A stretch of DNA of 64,000 bases from Acidimicrobiaceae bacterium (GTDB lineage Bacteria > Actinomycetota > Acidimicrobiia > Acidimicrobiales > Ilumatobacteraceae): positions 1-64,000 of the forward strand of contig JACJWF010000014.1 in the NCBI GenBank assembly GCA_020637295.1, read 5' to 3'. Below, one piece after another: positions 42,088-49,758 of this stretch. The position numbers and the translations under genes were made by a program. The notes beneath the pieces are model-generated. The model worked only from the letters and a program-made list of their open reading frames with translations. It ran no database searches and was not told the origin of the DNA. Position 1 is the first letter of the stretch; each line of letters begins with the position of its first letter.

Positions 42088-43115
42088 GGGCCGCCGTCTA
42101 CGAGCGGTTCGACGGGCCGCTCACGGTGGTCGACGCGCCCGATCCCTCCCCTGCGCCCGGCGAGGCGGTGGTGGAGGTGCTGGCCGTCGGGCTGTGCCGG
42201 AGCGACTACCACGGCTGGCACGGGACCGACCCGGACATCGTCTGCCCACACGTGGGTGGCCACGAGTTCGTCGGCCGGGTGGTGGCGGTCGGCGCCGGGG
42301 TGCAGCGCGTCGCCATCGGCGACCGGATCATGGTGCCCTTCGTGTGCGGGTGCGGCGAGTGCGAGCCGTGCCGCCTCGGCCAGCACCAGGTGTGCCGCCG
42401 GCAGGAGCAGCCCGGCTTCACCCGCTGGGGCGCCTTCGCCACCCACACCACCATCCCCTACGCCGACGTCAACTCGGTGCACGTGCCCGAGGCCGTCAGC
42501 GACGAGGCTGCGGCGCTGGTCGGCTGCCGGGTCTCCACCGCCTACCGCGGCGTGGTGGAGCAGGGCCGCCTACAAGCCGGCGAGACGTTGGTGGTGCACG
42601 GCTGCGGCGGGGTCGGCCTGGCCGCCGTCGCGTTCGGCCGGGCGCTCGGCGCCCAGGTGCTGGCGGTGGACATCAACCGGGCGGCGCTCGAACTGGCCGC
42701 GCATGTCGGTGCCGACCTGCTGCTGGATGCGTCCACCACGGACGACGTCGGCGGCGCGGTCGTCGACCTCACCGGCGGCGCCCACGTCTCGGTCGAGTGC
42801 CTCGGCAGCGCCGTCACGGCGACCAACTCGATCCTGTCCCTCCGCCCGCTCGGGCGGCACGTCCAGATCGGCCTCTTCCCCGCGGCCACGGCGGACTTCC
42901 CGATCTCCCGCGTGATCCGCGACGAGCTGGAGGTGCGCGGCGTGCACGGCCTGTCCGCCTCGCGCATCCCGGAGGTGCTGGCGATGGTGGCCGACGGACG
43001 CATCGACCCGACGGCGGTGATCCACCAGCGCCTGTCGCTGGCCGACATCCCCGACGCCCTCCCGGCCATGGCCCGCTTCGCCGCCCCCGGCGTCAGCGTC
43101 GTGACGAGGTTCTGA
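42084..43115 (+). CDS. Zinc-dependent alcohol dehydrogenase
   Basis: A 343-residue medium-chain dehydrogenase. Catalytic zinc ligands: the Cys in VGLCRSDYHG and His in GGHEFVG; structural zinc Cys cluster in CGCGECEPCRLGQHQVC. NAD(P) binding: VVHGCGGVGLAAVAFGRALGAQVLAVDI. It oxidises an alcohol, substrate unknown. The start is a GTG that overlaps the stop of the preceding gene by 4 bases (GTGA), marking a two-gene operon with the mycothiol-type enzyme. A longer upstream frame is an antisense shadow. This is the last gene before the lipoprotein island. Confidence 0.88.
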   Translation: MRAAVYERFDGPLTVVDAPDPSPAPGEAVVEVLAVGLCRSDYHGWHGTDPDIVCPHVGGHEFVGRVVAVGAGVQRVAIGDRIMVPFVCGCGECEPCRLGQHQVCRRQEQPGFTRWGAFATHTTIPYADVNSVHVPEAVSDEAAALVGCRVSTAYRGVVEQGRLQAGETLVVHGCGGVGLAAVAFGRALGAQVLAVDINRAALELAAHVGADLLLDASTTDDVGGAVVDLTGGAHVSVECLGSAVTATNSILSLRPLGRHVQIGLFPAATADFPISRVIRDELEVRGVHGLSASRIPEVLAMVADGRIDPTAVIHQRLSLADIPDALPAMARFAAPGVSVVTRF

Positions 43116-43149
43116 GGATCGACGCTGACCGGCTGGAGTGCGTGCTTCC

Positions 43150-43190
43150 ACTACCAGTTTCACGCGGCCCCGACTACCAGATTCACGCGG
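43150..43190. repeat. Tandem repeat in the 43.1-43.4 kb gap
   Basis: ACTACCAGTTTCACGCGG (43150-43167) recurs as ACTACCAGATTCACGCGG (43173-43190), differing at one base and separated by 5 bases. It lies at the left edge of the low-GC lipoprotein island, in the 250-base gap after the alcohol dehydrogenase, which has no coding frame I trust. It may be a remnant of a mobile element. Confidence 0.35.
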
Positions 43191-43365
43191 GCGCGTCCTG
43201 CTCCCGGCATCGGGCGGAGTTGACTTCTCTGTTCCGTCGATCTCGGTCTCGCCAGATGGACACGTCCTCGCCGTTCTGGCCTGTTCCGAGTTCAGCTGCT
43301 CTGTGTTGCACCATTTGCTTCTGACTGAGTGACGCGGAGAGCGCAGGCCATAGGGTCCCTGCTGA

Positions 43366-44466
43366 CTACTCGTCCCACGCGACGGTGGATACCCGGATCG
43401 TGGTGTCGTCGTACCAAATCCCGATGGTGCCTGCGTGGTCGGTGACTGGCATGGCCGTCTCCAGGCGACGGTTCGCGGAGTGAGGAAGTGTCATCACAGT
43501 CGACGAAGTCGTGTTGACGGCGAATGCCGTGAGTCGTGTCTGTCCGTCATCGAGTTGTAGATCTGCTGTGCCGTAGATGGTGTTTGTTTCGGTGTCAACC
43601 TCTCCGATCTCGACTCGCAGCACCGTGCCTCGCGTCGTCGTAAGGGTCACCGACGCGATGTTCTGCTGACTGAGGGTGACGAGCACCCTGGCGGCTCCAG
43701 CGTGGACGTCCGGAACGACACAGAGCGCACGCGCGTCACCACCTTCGACGACCTGTCCAGTGCCTGCGGCGAGCGTGACACAGTTCGAACCCGTTCGTAC
43801 GGTGACGACACCGTCGTGAATGGTGAGCGTTCGAGGGGCCGCCCCAGCGACCTGGACTTGCCATTGCTCTCGCGAGTCGTTGATGCCCATCGCGTGCACG
43901 GTGTCGATGACCTGTAAATACATGGTGGAGGCGTCCTCGTCGATCACCATCGCTGACAGGTCGCGTAAGTAGTTGACCGGCATCGGCAGGGTGATCTCCG
44001 TGAGGGAGCCGTCGTTGGCGAGTCGAAGGACTCGCTGGTTGACGATGTCGGCGACGTACGTGGCCAGAGCGTCGCGGGCAACTACGCTGGGCCCGTACGA
44101 CTCGCCGTCCCCGTCAGGGATGTACACAGCCAGTGGCGCCCCTGCACCGTCACCTGACATCGCCGCCGACAACTCGACGGTCATGAGATCAACGAGATCA
44201 CCTACGCGTGAGGGTGCGTCAAGATCGACGATCAGCGTCGATTCACCCGGACCCTGCTCTGAGGAACCCTGCACGGTGGACGGATCCGAAGGACGCGCGC
44301 CAGCACTCGTCGATTCCGACCCGACGGGGTCGGGCGGGTTCGAACCGGTGGAGCCGGTCGTTCCCGCTTCGCTGTCGCACGCGGCGGCTCCGACCATCAG
44401 GCACACCGCGACGATCGCATGCAGTGCATGAGCGCAAAACGACGGTCGATGTCGCGGTAAGAACAT
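43366..44466 (-). CDS. Predicted secreted lipoprotein 1 of 5, hypothetical
   Basis: A 366-residue protein with a lipoprotein signal ending LMVGAAAC, then a Ser/Gly/Pro/Glu-rich linker (about 30-75) and a beta-rich domain. Segments such as APLAVYIPDGDG, ATYVADIVNQRVLRLANDGSLTEITLPM and TRGTVLRVEIGEVDTETNTIYGTADLQL suggest a beta-propeller or beta-sandwich fold. No family is recognised. Base composition and codon use are visibly less GC-biased than in flanking genes. First of five such lipoprotein genes in one direction, each separated by its own gap. Confidence 0.65.
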   Translation of the reverse strand: MFLPRHRPSFCAHALHAIVAVCLMVGAAACDSEAGTTGSTGSNPPDPVGSESTSAGARPSDPSTVQGSSEQGPGESTLIVDLDAPSRVGDLVDLMTVELSAAMSGDGAGAPLAVYIPDGDGESYGPSVVARDALATYVADIVNQRVLRLANDGSLTEITLPMPVNYLRDLSAMVIDEDASTMYLQVIDTVHAMGINDSREQWQVQVAGAAPRTLTIHDGVVTVRTGSNCVTLAAGTGQVVEGGDARALCVVPDVHAGAARVLVTLSQQNIASVTLTTTRGTVLRVEIGEVDTETNTIYGTADLQLDDGQTRLTAFAVNTTSSTVMTLPHSANRRLETAMPVTDHAGTIGIWYDDTTIRVSTVAWDE

Positions 44467-44582
44467 ATGAATACGACCTTACGCTCTGGTTCGATGGCAG
44501 TGTTGTCATGGCCGTCGCCACAGCGAATGCAGTCGCTGGCGAGTACCGAGCCGGTGCCGGTGCCACCGGTCCTGCGCCCGGG

Positions 44583-45242
44583 TCAAGGACTGCCGAAGCG
44601 GCTGACACTGGGCGCGCCACAGCTGGTGTCGACGGCAACGGCAAGCCCTATGGTGCTGCCATCCGGCAGGCCCATCTGAAGGGCACTCCAGGTCTGGCGT
44701 GGCGCGTCCGGGCAGTTGGCCGGCTGCCCGATTCCGATCCACACGACCGCTTGGCTATCTGGCGCCAGCGCCCCATCCAAGGGTGATGGATTTCCGAAGT
44801 AGGTGTCGCCGATGAAGGCCGACAACAGCACCACCCCGGTGGGATCGACCCCCGACAACGAGGTCGGCACCAGGGGCATGACGCACGCTGAATCGCTGGT
44901 GTTGCGCAGCTCCACGACCAGCTTTAAGTTGCCCATCGCAGCGTCAGCCTGGACCTCGCCCGACGGCGACAGATCGCTGGCGGAGCACTGGCGAACGACT
45001 GCATTGGCGTCTGGCGTAACCGTCACGGCGGTCGAAGGAAGCGCGTCACCCAAAGTAGTTGCAGGCAACGTCGATGAGCTGTCCGGCGACATCGGCGACG
45101 ATGACCCAGGTGTGACGTCGGTTGACACTTCGGCGTCTCGGGTCGAGGTCGCCTCACCGCAGGACGACAACAGGCCTGTCCCCACGAAGCCCACGAGTAG
45201 GCATCTCCACAATCGTCGACTCGACGCGCGCACACGTCGCAT
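44583..45242 (-). CDS. Predicted secreted lipoprotein 2 of 5, DUF4232-like
   Basis: A 219-residue lipoprotein (signal LLVGFVGTGLLSSC) with a Thr/Ser-rich linker and a domain starting RQCSASDL and containing LKLVVELRNTSDSACVMPLVPTSLSGVD, LAPDSQAVVWIGIGQPANC and VAVDTSCG. The spacing of four Cys and the VELRNTSDSAC core resemble DUF4232-type secreted domains, held by disulphides. The ATG at 45242 was chosen over an upstream ATG at 45356 because the signal peptide begins here. Function unknown. Low-GC island gene. Confidence 0.65.
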   Translation of the reverse strand: MRRVRASSRRLWRCLLVGFVGTGLLSSCGEATSTRDAEVSTDVTPGSSSPMSPDSSSTLPATTLGDALPSTAVTVTPDANAVVRQCSASDLSPSGEVQADAAMGNLKLVVELRNTSDSACVMPLVPTSLSGVDPTGVVLLSAFIGDTYFGNPSPLDGALAPDSQAVVWIGIGQPANCPDAPRQTWSALQMGLPDGSTIGLAVAVDTSCGAPSVSRFGSP

Positions 45243-45327
45243 CGTGCACGAACCGTAGAGGCCTGTCCACCGGACTCCGTGACACGACGGGCGCGAGAAG
45301 CGTGCCGCGATCGGACATCTCCAGGGT

Positions 45328-46221
45328 TCACCAGACGACGGGCGTCTCGATCGCACCTGGAGTTGGGATGAGCGACGCGACCCCTGCCGTGGTCACCAGA
45401 TAGAGGCCAGCCTCGGAGTCATCGCCGTCACAGCCAGCGAACCGGGACACGAGCACACCGGCGTCCGTCCACCCCTGAACTGCAGAGGACCCGCCCTCCA
45501 GCAACGGGATGGTCCGATTGTCCGGAGTGATCAGGTAGGCGCTGAGGCTCTCGCATTCGCCACTCCACGTCGCAGCCACAAGACCCTCAGGCCCGGCAAC
45601 CGCATCGACCCAGATTCCCTCCGGTTGCACCGGCGACAACGGAATGACCTGCGCACTGTCGCCATCCACGAGACGGGCGAGCTCGGTTGGCCCCATCCCG
45701 TCAGGCGAGCACAGAAGAAGCGGCGACCCTGCCCGCCTCGCGTCACGCATGCACCCGTTCGGCGCACCCTCGGCGACCCACCCCGCCGCGTACGGCGAAA
45801 CGTCCATGGCTGGACCGATCGTCCGCATCATCACCGCGCCGATATCGAGCTCGTATCCCTGCGGAGGGTTCCCTGTGTCGGTGTCGAAAGCGACAACCGC
45901 CGCCATCGTCGCCGAATCTCGGGAGCGATCGATGACATGCACCCCCGGAATGGTGAAGAGGACCTCGCCCGCGAGCGTCGCCACGACCGTTCCCGACACC
46001 GTGCGATACGCCATCCCATGAGCGGGCACGACTCCCGGAACGGAGTATCCGGGAACGGGAACAGGACCCGGCGACGAGTTGGTCGAATCGATGAGACTGA
46101 CCGGCCCGTCCGCAGGCTTGCCCGAATCACCGCATCCGGAGGCGACCACCATCGGCACAGCGACAGCGACCGTCACCACAAACAGGCGAGCAGATCCACG
46201 CCGTGCCCTCACAGAACGCAT
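45328..46221 (-). CDS. Predicted secreted lipoprotein 3 of 5, hypothetical
   Basis: A 297-residue lipoprotein (signal VVTVAVAVPMVVASGC) followed by a short Pro/Ser linker and a beta-rich domain: GTVVATLAGEVLFTIPGVHVIDRSRDSATMAAVVAFDTDTG, PNGCMRDARRAGSPLLLCSPDG and LEGGSSAVQGWTDAGVLVSRFAGCDGDDSEAGLYLVTTAG. The repeated 'gWvaeG...llcspdG' and 'gvLvsRfagc' elements suggest a WD/TolB-like propeller. Cys pairs suggest disulphides outside the cell. No family recognised. Lower GC than flanks. Confidence 0.65.
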   Translation of the reverse strand: MRSVRARRGSARLFVVTVAVAVPMVVASGCGDSGKPADGPVSLIDSTNSSPGPVPVPGYSVPGVVPAHGMAYRTVSGTVVATLAGEVLFTIPGVHVIDRSRDSATMAAVVAFDTDTGNPPQGYELDIGAVMMRTIGPAMDVSPYAAGWVAEGAPNGCMRDARRAGSPLLLCSPDGMGPTELARLVDGDSAQVIPLSPVQPEGIWVDAVAGPEGLVAATWSGECESLSAYLITPDNRTIPLLEGGSSAVQGWTDAGVLVSRFAGCDGDDSEAGLYLVTTAGVASLIPTPGAIETPVVW

Positions 46222-46332
46222 CCTGCCTGAACCCGCGATCCGTCGTCCAGCACACTTCGGCTACCACCACGATGATGGGCAACCTCAACGCCGGTGGACA
46301 CGGCTTCCGTTCGCCCCGTTTCGACTGCGTGA

Positions 46333-47376
46333 TCACCCGATGGTGGAGGGAAGGGGAAAGCGTTCGATCAGCCAAACGTCGCGGCTGAGATCGTGGCGCA
46401 GTCTCACGATGCCGACGCCATCCACGAAGAGGCCCCCGTTGAGGGCGTCGCTTCCACCTGGCATCGCGACGCCGCTTGCCAACCCGTCAGGGGTGAGTTC
46501 GTAGCCAACGAACGTCTGAGTCGGCGCGTGGCTGTCGTCGACCCCGGCCACGAACACCGACTGGTTCTCCAGGCCCTCGGGAAGCATCGGTGACTGCCTG
46601 TCGGCAAGAAGCCAACTGGCTGCGCTGCCGTCCTCGAATGAGACGGCGAGGGTTGGTGGGGATGAGTTGAACGCAGGTGTCACGACGGGGCGACGCGAGT
46701 GCCCCTCAACCAGTGGAACTCGTTGTCCGCCGTTGACAAGGACCGTGTCGGCCACGAAGGTGAGCCGCGAGAAGCGGGGCGCAGTGACCGCGGTAGACCT
46801 CAGTGGCTCAGCAAGGTTCGACGACGAGTACGCCGCCAGGAGATCAGATCCGTCAGCCTCTGCATAGAGCACGTAGACGATGTCATTTGGGCCCAACGCG
46901 AGCCCAGTGACGTCGCTGGTGGACGGATACGGCACCGTCAGGAAGGACCCTTGTTCGATCGTCACCCATCGGCGATTCATTGTGTCGGCGACAATGATCC
47001 GACCAGCGGAATCGACCAGAGGTTGCCAGGGGCGACCCGGGTCGCATTCGCGGCAGTCCTCCAGTCCGAACTCTCCCGCGCCGCTACCAGTTGCCGCCAC
47101 ATAGAGCACCTCAGGCTCGACTCCGAGCACTGCTGCGTCGGCTGCGTTCCACGCATGAGCCGATGCGGGGACAGTTGAGGTCGCGTCGACTGCCAACGTG
47201 GAAGCGGCGGCCGTCGACTCCCGCCGGCCGTCCGTCGTCGAAGCAGTCTGGACAGTGGTGGCGCAGTCAGCCTCGTCGCGGCATGAATCTGAACCAGTCG
47301 AGCCGTTCGAGCATGCCGTCATCGCCAGGCCCGAGACGACCAGCACGACCAATCGCGTCACTGCATACCGCCGCAC
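46333..47376 (-). CDS. Predicted secreted lipoprotein 4 of 5, NHL-repeat-like
   Basis: A 347-residue lipoprotein (signal LVVLVVSGLAMTAC) with a Thr/Ser/Ala-rich linker. GSGAGEFGLEDCRECDPGRPWQPLVDSAGRIIVADTMNRRWVTIE is an NHL-type beta-propeller motif (GxxxGqf..P..ia.d..G.iyVaDt.N.Rv), followed by blades such as SDVTGLALGPNDIVYVLYAEADGSD and VNGGQRVPLVEGHS. Propellers of this kind bind proteins or sugars. The N-terminal Cys pair DCRECDPG is unusual. No close family; island gene. Confidence 0.65.
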   Translation of the reverse strand: MRRYAVTRLVVLVVSGLAMTACSNGSTGSDSCRDEADCATTVQTASTTDGRRESTAAASTLAVDATSTVPASAHAWNAADAAVLGVEPEVLYVAATGSGAGEFGLEDCRECDPGRPWQPLVDSAGRIIVADTMNRRWVTIEQGSFLTVPYPSTSDVTGLALGPNDIVYVLYAEADGSDLLAAYSSSNLAEPLRSTAVTAPRFSRLTFVADTVLVNGGQRVPLVEGHSRRPVVTPAFNSSPPTLAVSFEDGSAASWLLADRQSPMLPEGLENQSVFVAGVDDSHAPTQTFVGYELTPDGLASGVAMPGGSDALNGGLFVDGVGIVRLRHDLSRDVWLIERFPLPSTIG

Positions 47377-47576
47377 GATCAGAAGCGTGCCCGCGACCCT
47401 GCCATCTTGTCCAGGCCGAGGCGGCCGATAGCGCAGATGCCCGTTCGCGCGCTTGGTGTCCAGCGAGTAGTTGCGGCAGATCTACGCTGCCGCCCCGCCG
47501 GTGCCGCTACGGCAACGGCGCCGCGGTTCCCAACAAGATTGGAGGTGCAGTCCGTCGGGCCGGTCCCTTCCTGCTA

Positions 47577-48329
47577 CTAGGGGCAGCCACGGGGGTTCTG
47601 TGGGGAGAACTCGTGGTCGACACCAGGGAAGAGTCGCGAGTCCAAGTAGTCCTCCCAATACGACCACAGCCACGTTGGCGTCTCAACCCACTGGTCCCCA
47701 TCACGCTGCAACGCCAAGAAGAAGCTCCCGCTCCAGGGTATGCGAGCCTTTGCGGAAGGCAACACCTGCAGCTGGTCTCCGTTGTCCATCGGATCGCCGG
47801 CCAGCACGCGAACCACGCACACCGTGTAACCGTCCAACGGGTCTCCGGTCGTGTTGAGGAAGGCGGGGTCGTACACGACCTCCGCGATCAGGTCGGACGC
47901 CTCGGTTGCACGCGCCGCCTCCTGCTCAACGAGCTCCGGAAAGACGGTGTGAAGTGCATTCGAGACCAATGAGTTCTCCATCGACCACGGGTAGCTGGGC
48001 ATGTTGGGATCGGCGGCCACCGCGGAATCCCAGACCGGCCGACCGTCGGCACCGAAGGCCCACACACCCTCCGACTCGGCGTCGAGCGGTGTCCAATCGA
48101 AGCGGACCAGACCGTCGCCGTCGAGCGGCAGCGATCCCTTGAACCACAAGACTGGACGGATGGCGACCTCGCCGCCCGGACTCGCCTCGACGGTGTCAGC
48201 GAGAACGACCACTTCTGCCGACTCCATCGTGTCCGGGAGTGGAGGAGTAGTGACACAGCAGTCCCCGTCGCCGCAAGCAACAGCTGCGACAGGGATGATC
48301 GCGAGAAGGGCGAGAGCGAGTCGGTTCAT
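47577..48329 (-). CDS. Predicted secreted lipoprotein 5 of 5, hypothetical
   Basis: A 250-residue lipoprotein (signal LALALLAIIPVAAVAC) with GDGDCCVTTPPLPDT just after the lipobox. The mature domain includes SAEVVVLADTVEASPGGEVAIRPVLWFKGSLP, a beta-rich region, and a Trp-rich stretch WVETPTWLWSYWEDYLDSRLFPGVDHEF. ATG 48329 is chosen because GAGGA lies just before it and the signal begins there; an upstream ATG at 48356 adds nine residues. No family is recognised. Rightmost member of the island. Confidence 0.6.
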   Translation of the reverse strand: MNRLALALLAIIPVAAVACGDGDCCVTTPPLPDTMESAEVVVLADTVEASPGGEVAIRPVLWFKGSLPLDGDGLVRFDWTPLDAESEGVWAFGADGRPVWDSAVAADPNMPSYPWSMENSLVSNALHTVFPELVEQEAARATEASDLIAEVVYDPAFLNTTGDPLDGYTVCVVRVLAGDPMDNGDQLQVLPSAKARIPWSGSFFLALQRDGDQWVETPTWLWSYWEDYLDSRLFPGVDHEFSPQNPRGCP

Positions 48330-48707
48330 CCCGGTTCCTCGTCGGGCGGCCAGCAACGTCGTGTCAGCGTTCTAGATACCGGACCTGCGAGTCCTGGGCT
48401 GCAGCGGTGGCGGCGAGCAGGCGGTGGACCAGCCTTCATCCAGCTGACCCTAATTTCCCCGACGCCGACACCTCGGTCGAGGAGCGCATCTCGGCAGCTC
48501 GGGGCGGCATCCCCCAGGTCGGCACCGCCTGTCCCCACGAGAGAGACATTCGGTGAGTCGATCGAACAGCCGTCTGACCACCCCGTCGGTACCCCCGCCC
48601 TCCCGCTTCTGAGGTCCGCATTCAGTCGGAAGCCGCAACGATCCAGCCCCAGAAGCCGGCGCGGTCAGATGCAGCCCCAGAATCCAGGGGGGGCGGTGCG
48701 GGGAGGG
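48330..48707. other. 378-base gap without a supported gene
   Basis: Between lipoprotein 5 and the agmatine deiminase gene I see no convincing coding frame, tRNA or hairpin. The sequence contains a short near-repeat (CAGCCCCAGAAGCC near 48648 and CAGCCCCAGAATCC near 48669). It marks the right edge of the low-GC island and may include the promoter of the lipoprotein gene. Confidence 0.5.
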
Positions 48708-49748
48708 TCAGACCTTGGGTTGCTGCTGGGTGATGCAGTGGATGCCGCCGCCCCACATGAAGATGCCGCGGGCGTCGTGGGGGACGATCTCCCGCCCCGG
48801 GTAGGCCTCGCGCAGGATGTCGATGGCCACCTGGTCGTTGGGGTCGTCGAACGTGCACAGGATCACCGCACCGTTGCAGATGTAGTGGTTGAGGTAGCCC
48901 CAGTCGACGAACTCGCCGTCGGGCGACCGCAGCGCCTGCGGCGCCGGCACCTCGACGATCTTCAGCGAACGACCCGCCGCGTCCACGCTGTTGCGCAGCA
49001 CGTCGAGGTGCTCCTTGCTGACCTCGAAGTCCGGGTGCTCGGGGTTGTGCTGCACGTGCACCAACAGCGTGCCGGGTTCGGCGAAACAGCAGACGATGTC
49101 GATGTGGCCGTTGGTGCCGTAGTTGGAGTAGTCGGCCGTCAGCCCCCGCGGCACCCAGATGGTGTGGCTCGTGCCCAGGTACGCCTTCAGCTCGGTCTCC
49201 ACCTGCTCGGCGTTCCACGTCGGGTTGCGGCGCACGTCCAGCTGCACGGTCTCGGTGCAGATCACCGTGCCCTCGCCGTCCACATGGATGCCGCCGCCCT
49301 CGTTCACCATCGTGCTGGAGAACAGCTCCGCCCCGGCCAGCCCGGCGATGAACGCACCCACGTGCCGCTCGTCGGTGGGGTCGCTGAAGCCCCGGTCGCC
49401 CCAGGCGTTGAACGTCCAGTGCGTGGCGCCCAGCCGACCGTCGGGATGGGTGAGGAACGTCGGCCCGCTGTCGCGGCACCACGAGTCGCCGAGCGGCGTC
49501 TCGAACACCTCGATCGACGGGTCCAGCAGGCGGCGGGCCACCTCGCTGTCGCCCACGTCGCACACCATCCGCACCGGCTCGAACTGGTTGATGGTGTTGG
49601 CCACGCTGGCCCACACGCCGCGGGCGGCCTCCATCTCCACCGGGTCCTCGGCGAAGGCGTCGTTGGCCGGCGGGAACTCCATCCAGGTGCACTCGTGCGG
49701 CGCCCACTCCGGCGGCATCGAGAACCCGGCGAGGCGGGGGGTGGTCAT
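48708..49748 (-). CDS. Agmatine deiminase family protein
   Basis: A 346-residue guanidine-modifying enzyme of the agmatine deiminase/PAD-like group, which converts agmatine to N-carbamoylputrescine and ammonia. Seen: MPPEWAPHECTWMEFP, LGDSWCRDSGPTFL (catalytic Asp-x-Gly-P region), MVNEGGGIHVDGEG, NGHIDIVCCF and the nucleophile in GGGIHCITQQQP (Cys). The gene begins 10 bases after the ureC stop, so it is in the urease operon. Agmatine could provide ammonia and carbamoylputrescine while urease handles urea. Name aguA is likely, but related porphyrin-arginine deiminases exist. Confidence 0.85.
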   Translation of the reverse strand: MTTPRLAGFSMPPEWAPHECTWMEFPPANDAFAEDPVEMEAARGVWASVANTINQFEPVRMVCDVGDSEVARRLLDPSIEVFETPLGDSWCRDSGPTFLTHPDGRLGATHWTFNAWGDRGFSDPTDERHVGAFIAGLAGAELFSSTMVNEGGGIHVDGEGTVICTETVQLDVRRNPTWNAEQVETELKAYLGTSHTIWVPRGLTADYSNYGTNGHIDIVCCFAEPGTLLVHVQHNPEHPDFEVSKEHLDVLRNSVDAAGRSLKIVEVPAPQALRSPDGEFVDWGYLNHYICNGAVILCTFDDPNDQVAIDILREAYPGREIVPHDARGIFMWGGGIHCITQQQPKV

Positions 49749-49758
49749 GGCGGCAACC

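Noticed and set aside
43138..43332. Small plus-strand frame of 64 codons in the island-edge gap
   Set aside because: No family, no start signal, and composition is unlike the neighbouring genes.
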